Shown piece after piece: positions 58,253 to 64,000 of a stretch of DNA of 64,000 bases. The position numbers and the translations under genes were made by a program. The DNA lies in the NCBI GenBank assembly GCA_002110485.1, contig MOWL01000002.1, positions 124,001 to 188,000 of the forward strand, given 5' to 3'. The DNA is from Emergomyces orientalis. Taxonomy: Eukaryota; Ascomycota; Eurotiomycetes; Onygenales; Ajellomycetaceae. The notes beneath the pieces were generated by a model. That model was not told where the DNA came from. It was given only the letters and a program-made list of their open reading frames with translations, and did no database searches. Position 1 is the first letter of the stretch. Every line of letters starts with the position of its first letter.

Positions 58253-58593
58253 GTTTTCAATGCATTTTTCTTCATACATACATGTATTGTGAGATGTAGT
58301 GTGATTTGCAGATTTTTGTGCCACTACCTTGTATCAATATTTTATCCACCTAGGTATGTATGTAGGTATGCGTAAGGCCTCGGTAGAAATAAAACTATAT
58401 TGAGGGCATACAGTTGTAGAGAGCCTTGCGTGCCTCTTCTACAGAGCAACAAATATGAACAGAAAATAGCTCAGGTACTAATCAAAACGGCAAGTGCCAA
58501 CCCTCTAAAAATTTATGACCGTCATTCTGTATATATTCTTTTGTTGATCCAGTGGTGAATCTAGACAGAGTGAAGAGGTATACATCTAAATAT

Positions 58594-58613
58594 CTACCTG
58601 CCTAGGTAGGTAG
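58594..58613. repeat. near-perfect 20-bp palindrome
   Basis: CTACCT at 58,594-58,599 and AGGTAG at 58,608-58,613 are inverted around a CCTAGG core, with one mismatched pair. Confidence 0.75.
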
Positions 58614-61600
58614 TTAAGGTCAGTTATTGGTGTATCACTGGCAAACGAGATAGACTCTCTGTAACATTGTACAGCAGGTTTGGCAAAAATCTGCGCCCAT
58701 CCACACCGGGGAAAAGATTGGCCATTGAAAAAGACAATGTACAGCACATTGCACCCTGCATAGAGGACATGTATCTCACGGAGCCAAATTTTATACTGCC
58801 GAACGAGGGCTGGGGATGGGAATTATAAAATAATAAATTTAAAAAAAATGTGCCGTGGAAGATTATCGGGGCGCTACTCAATTTTCCTGATTATCATCGT
58901 TCTCTGGACAAATATAGCCTAACGCGGAGGGCTTTATCATGCCACAATGACGCATAGGTTAAAAAGCCATCAGCAGACACAAACCCCTTTTCTCAATCGG
59001 GGAGGAGGGGTATGGGAAACGGGAAACGGGATACAACTGATATATGAATGCTGTATATCAAATATGAAGAGCAAGCAAAGTCATCTTTTGAGCATGTGTG
59101 TATGTATGTAAGCACGTACATTGAAAATGCTTACTGTGTATATGAATGGCTTTTTAAGACTATTCATGCCCGCGAGAAGGGGGTTCACTCCAGATCAAAA
59201 CTTGGCGAAAAAAAATCCCACCCACAAAACATTTGAGAGGATTCCATGAATGGATGCTATTTGGTGTAGTTGCATGTGGTCGTTTCTGAAGCTAGCAGGT
59301 GGGAAAATAACGCGATCAAAGGATGCGTTTAATTCATAACCGTTATAATGGAAAAAGATCGTGTATTCTTAGCAAATGTGCGGTTAAGTGCGGCAAATCT
59401 TAAACGCCGAGATGAATCACATATCATGAAATAATAGTTTCTGATAGATCACAGGTGGAGAGGTGCTTCTATAAAGTTCTTCTGGGCAAATTTAAGAAAA
59501 ATGCAAATATATTTTAAGGCAGTCATAAGAGGCAACAGGTGCAGTGATTCAAAACACACTCATGTGCACTTTGGTTTGGGATTAAATATTATGTCTCCTT
59601 CGGGAGGGAGGAAAGGCGTGAAACCTGTCATCTCTCATATGAATGTCGTTTCGCTCGAAGGGGTATGGAGATTGACGAGTTATGAGTTGCAGCCCAAAAA
59701 TCGAAAAGAAAGAGGAAACACGAGTGAATTTCCTGCAACAACAACTATGATAATTAACAACACAGCCCATCCAATTCTAGCCTCTAGCAGGATGCAGAGT
59801 GATTCCGCCCTGTGCCGTAAACTAAAGAGGGACTACTGATTTGTTGCAGTAGTGTGTGCCTCTCCTGCTTCAAAACTGTCTCTCAGAATAACCACGATGA
59901 TGATAGCAACTGTGCCTAACAGCACGAAAAAGCGACGTTCTTTGCAAAGAAAGAAAAAAGGAGGCAAAGTCAAAACGGGAAATTTCCCCTCTCCTTTTCT
60001 TGTCCTTAAGCCTCTGCCTGTGATGCTCTGCTCTAACTTGAAAGGAGCGAATTTGCGTCCCTTCAAGAGAACCCAAAAGGGTCAGCGCCGCTCGCAACAG
60101 CTGCGCTCAGTGGCCTTATCACAGAATCGAGGTGTTGCCCAAATCCCCATCCCTGTCTAGCGTCGGACAAGGAATCAGCGGGAAGCCAGGGATCGTTAAG
60201 TCGTTCAGAAACCTTGGGCCAAGGATGCCACAAGTGTGACCTGGCGGCCCATATTGGAGAGTGGAAATAAGCTCGAGGCAAATTAAAAGTAATTATGGAA
60301 ACAACCATGCACTGCCTGCTGTTGTGCTTCTGATTCGACACGGGCAGATGCGGCTGGCCTGCTCCTTCTGTAGCGTGCATCCATTAGGTTACATAGGTTA
60401 GAGAAATGGACTCAAGTAAAGTGGATGGACTCCTGCTATTGGATTTCCGTTCGGCAGGGCGTTGTTTTATCTGCTGCTGCGAGGATGCACACTTGATGCA
60501 CGACGCTTCGCTTTCTTTCCACGGCTGAAAACAGCTCAAAACTGGATAGCAAATCCAGCCATTAAAGGATCCTCTTGCTTTCGAATGGAAGGCATGTAAT
60601 AATGGCGTTTCAAAAGGAGCACCGCTGAAGCCAGAAAGAGAAAAGGGCTAGAAAGAACTGTGAATGTGATGGGCTCAGCTCTTCTACAGGGAAAAATGCA
60701 GATTGCATGGCCCTGTGGTAATTTCATTATTGCCCTCATTGTCCCTTTGCGAAGGATTGGCTTGCAAATGGTCGAAACTGGAAAAACTCAATTTGTTTCG
60801 TGGTGAGAGCTAGATGAGCTCATTCACAAAACCCTCGAGTTTCTTTAAAATAGGTGTTTTTCTACAGAGGGGCATGCTTCGCACAATGTCAGAAGGGCAA
60901 ATAAATCGCATCCTCAGCCCCCTGGCCTTATTGGAATGAGATTAGAGCTTGCCGTCCCCGTCGCCCGTGGCACAAGGCTCCAGCATACTGAAATCCAGGT
61001 AATTCTGCGAGCGAGAATTTCCTTGCAAGCCGAAAATGGCTGGACAATCTGATGGCGCATAGATTTAAATGTGAAAAGAGTGAAAGGGAATAGGTATTAG
61101 TAGTTTGCGAGTTGGGCATCCAACTCTATCCTTTTTCTTATTAATGTCGTCTGAATGGATGGCAATATCATGCTCTTGCAGTTAAGCTAACCCACATACC
61201 AAACCCCATCTTCGGACTCAATATCGGCATTGAATGATGGTCGAGTGCGCAGTATTTCAGAACCATCCACACCATATAAAAAGCAATTCCGATGATAAAA
61301 ACTAAAGCTTGTGCTTCGTTTTGCTCCAACTGCCCTCTTGCCACCCTGTCACCATGATCAGCACTACATGAATATTCCTCATGCGAGTCTATTTCTCTCC
61401 GTATTATTACACCAAATTCTGTTTTTGGCCCATCAGATTCCTATTAAATCACAAACATGATTTCAGAGAAACAAGCTTGTCGAAATTACTTCTCTTGCAC
61501 CAATAATGTCTAACCTCCCTAGCTTTCTTTTTGAGGCAACCAGCTGGATTCAAAGTTCTTCAGGTTTTCCTGCCCATAAGATAAGACATTTGTACTCAAT

Positions 61601-64000
61601 CATTTGACAAAGGGATCAGCAGGGAATGGCCAGACGTTATGGGTGGGCGGCTGCAAAAATAAAGGCGAAAGTTTTCGTTTTTCGTGCCAAGTATGAGACC
61701 AGTGTCTGGAGTTGAACTTCATGGCAACGCGTTGTCAAACTCTCCGATTGGCAAGGTTTTCTTTTTATTTCAAATTATTCGATGTCCTTCGCAAAATGAC
61801 AAGTGGATTAAAGCGGTTAAATAGTCTTTTGTGACTGTTTAGGGAGATTTTAGATGGAGCAAATTGTTGGTCAGCGCAGTCAGGGTTGGCAATCCATGGT
61901 CCTTCAGCGACGGACTGATTCTGGAATGTTGACGGAAGCGGGGGGATACTGTCCAGTGGTTGAACCACCAACCCATGCCAAATGCCCGCGTGTTTATGGC
62001 CACGCCCGCTTCAAGCTTCAAATTCTCTCCTCTCCAGTGACTTGGCGCATTTGGGTATTTGTTGGTTGGCTGCGCTGCACGTTTCGGGTCCTCAAAATGG
62101 GCAGATTCGCCTACATGAGTTACTCTAGTTAGAATTCGCATGCGGAGTACAGCTTGTGCAGCCACCGCCTTCCTTCTGTGGTTTAGCCAGCAGAGACAAG
62201 AGCAAAACCCTTGGTTACCGTTTTCCCTCTTTACATGAAGAAGCTAAACCAGCGAGGTTTTGGCAGATTCGTCTCGGAATTATGAGACCTCAAGAGTTAC
62301 AGCCTTCCTTTTACAGTTAGAGCCTAAACAAACTCATCTGATAGGCTTGAGCTCGTATTACTGCGTAATAATTCCAGGCTCGAAATTTCTTGAAATTCAT
62401 GCAGAAACAGTAAGAAAATACCTAGGCTTTTGACGCCATGCCATGCCCCCCAAACCTTTCCATAACGGCAATGACAATGGTTAGCTAAATGAGGCGTTGC
62501 ATAATCCCTCAATTCCTGACTGCCGGTCATTTTTCCAACCAGAAGAGACACACGCCAAAGATTCCAGAAATGGCCCCACTCGACTTAGCTAGTTTAAAAG
62601 GAGGTCGGCCAGCGACGATCAATACATAGCACGGCTGGCTATCTTTCCTAGCTAACTGATTGTCTTTTCGGTTCAACGGCAAGTTCTTTATCCGAGGCCG
62701 CCACATTTGACGAGTTGCGAGCTGCCATGGGGGCACATCCTTTCAAGCTGTTGGGAGAACGGGCAAACACCGTCCAGCTTTCGAAGCATGGCACCTCTCG
62801 TTTTCTCGCTACGCTGTATGTTTGTTGCGCACTAACTTCGCACAAAAAGAATACCAGAAGAGGGCCTTTCTCGCTTGATGATAAAATTGTAATGGTCATT
62901 GATCAGCGCTAGGGCCAAATCAGCCATTCTGTTGCAATTTAGCGCTTAATGGAGAAGCAAGTTAGCGTCTTTGCTTCCATATCCTGGTTATATCAAGAAG
63001 ATTTGGCGAGCATCCTTGGTGTCAAGCCAATCAGTGCAGGTCTGGAGAAGCCTGAAGTTAGAGGGAAGGGTTGGCAGTGGTGCGAAATCAGCACAATGAG
63101 TTCATCGCTCGTCATGTTTCATTACGATGCAACCCTCTATCAATCATGTTCTCTCGGGCGTAAGAGTGGCAAGCCCATAAACCGTTGTGATGACTTTACT
63201 GGCCACAGAGACGATCAACCCGTTTTTTTCATCCCGTTCATCCCCCTTTGACAAACTGGGTTGGTGCTCAGAAATTTTTGGAGGGTCGTGGCACTAAATT
63301 TGAAACCCGTTCAGTTCTCATAATGGGCCGACGAAGTAATTATGGGAAATAAATTCTGGAAATCTCCGAAAAGTATTTCTTGCGACCGACTCTTGACTAT
63401 GTTGAAACAGAAAGGCTCTTTTCTGGTTTTCGATTTGAGAGACAAGACTCATGGTTACAAGGATTATAGTGGAGGGTGCCGACATCGTAGCTTTTTCTTG
63501 CGCCGTTCCAACTGGACCAAGTCCTGCTCCACGTTTCGGTGAACCTATGGCGATTCCATGCTGCGGATCACAGGGGGAAGAAAAGAGGAGGAACTTCGTT
63601 TACCCTCCTAAGCGCACACACCAGGGGAGGGATTCTCCAGATTCCTAGGGTCGAACCGGGAGCTCAAGCCCCCTGACCTTTACCGATAACTGGAGCTTCT
63701 GCCCACTATTCCCGGGGGATGGAACCCCCTAATGCCCAGGGGTGTTTGCCCAGCCCAACCAGCCTGACCTTCAATCCATGATCCCAAGCACGAAGTGAGA
63801 GGGTGGGTAATATCCCTGTTGAGACACATTTAGGGTCAAGTACGGAGTAAAGAGGAACGTAATGGCAATGTTCATGTACATACATACAATAACAAGCAGA
63901 ATTTGGTTTTTCTCTCCATCCTATAGCCTGTAGTTTCTCTCTCCATAAACAGCATCAGTGCCACATCCAACTGCGGGTACAAAGTGGGTTTGCGCAGGCA

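Larger units (their letters stand above)
52804..64000. other. 11.2 kb region without a recognisable gene
   Basis: Both strands carry only short open frames (138 codons at most) without domains or consistent splice structure. No tRNA, rRNA or transposon protein fragments were seen. A B-box-like sequence (minus strand near 63,652) lacks a matching acceptor stem. The stretch contains several palindromes, CCTAGGTA-type repeats between 57.2 and 58.6 kb, and a 27-nt poly-T. It may hold non-coding transcripts or decayed repeats; nothing can be assigned. Confidence 0.5.

Noticed and set aside
61839..62165. 108-codon minus-strand frame near 62 kb
   Set aside because: No similarity to any family I know and no supporting gene structure.
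63640..63730. Minus-strand tRNA-like segment with GGTTCGACC
   Set aside because: T-stem has a mismatch, and the expected 5' acceptor strand is absent, so no cloverleaf forms.

Overview
The window is nuclear DNA of a filamentous ascomycete. The genes are spliced with short introns (about 55-185 nt) carrying GT...AG ends and CTAAC- or CTGAC-like branch sites. The gene set is Pezizomycotina core biology: a class II myosin of about 2,400 residues, Isy1, Vps34, Nse4, Mtg1, a Ppn2-type polyphosphatase and Pfa5. Protein style, gene content and the large gene-poor gaps suggest Eurotiomycetes, most likely Onygenales; this is inference, since no marker gene settles it.

Layout. Bases 1-32,400 form an ordinary gene-dense block: a tRNA ct6A dehydratase (5' end outside the window), an endopolyphosphatase, a MARVEL-like membrane protein (minus), the Smc5/6 kleisin Nse4, a DUF4336 protein, the PI3-kinase Vps34, the mitochondrial GTPase Mtg1, the splicing factor Isy1 (minus), the myosin II heavy chain (minus) and, divergently from it, a long Red1/ZFC3H1-like zinc-finger protein. 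Bases 32,400-64,000 are sparse: about 31.6 kb holds only five supportable genes. These are a Pfa5-type palmitoyltransferase, a DUF8035 protein and three small minus-strand cysteine-rich proteins.

The three small proteins are the most novel item. They lie within 8.1 kb around the palmitoyltransferase gene and share one cysteine module, C-x2-C-x12-C-x2-C-x4-C-x2-C. The first protein has two copies, the second has one, and the third has one intact copy plus one copy with Ser in place of the second Cys. The spacing is identical in four of five copies, which points to a local paralogous family of putative zinc-binding mini-proteins with no function I can name.

The conserved genes do not form one pathway; each is a housekeeping gene. 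The long gaps hold homopolymer runs of 14-27 nt, palindromes, and a recurring 9-mer TACGGAGTA/TACTCCGTA, but no recognisable transposon proteins, tRNAs or rRNAs. All exon boundaries were worked out by reading frames and splice consensus only, without transcript data.
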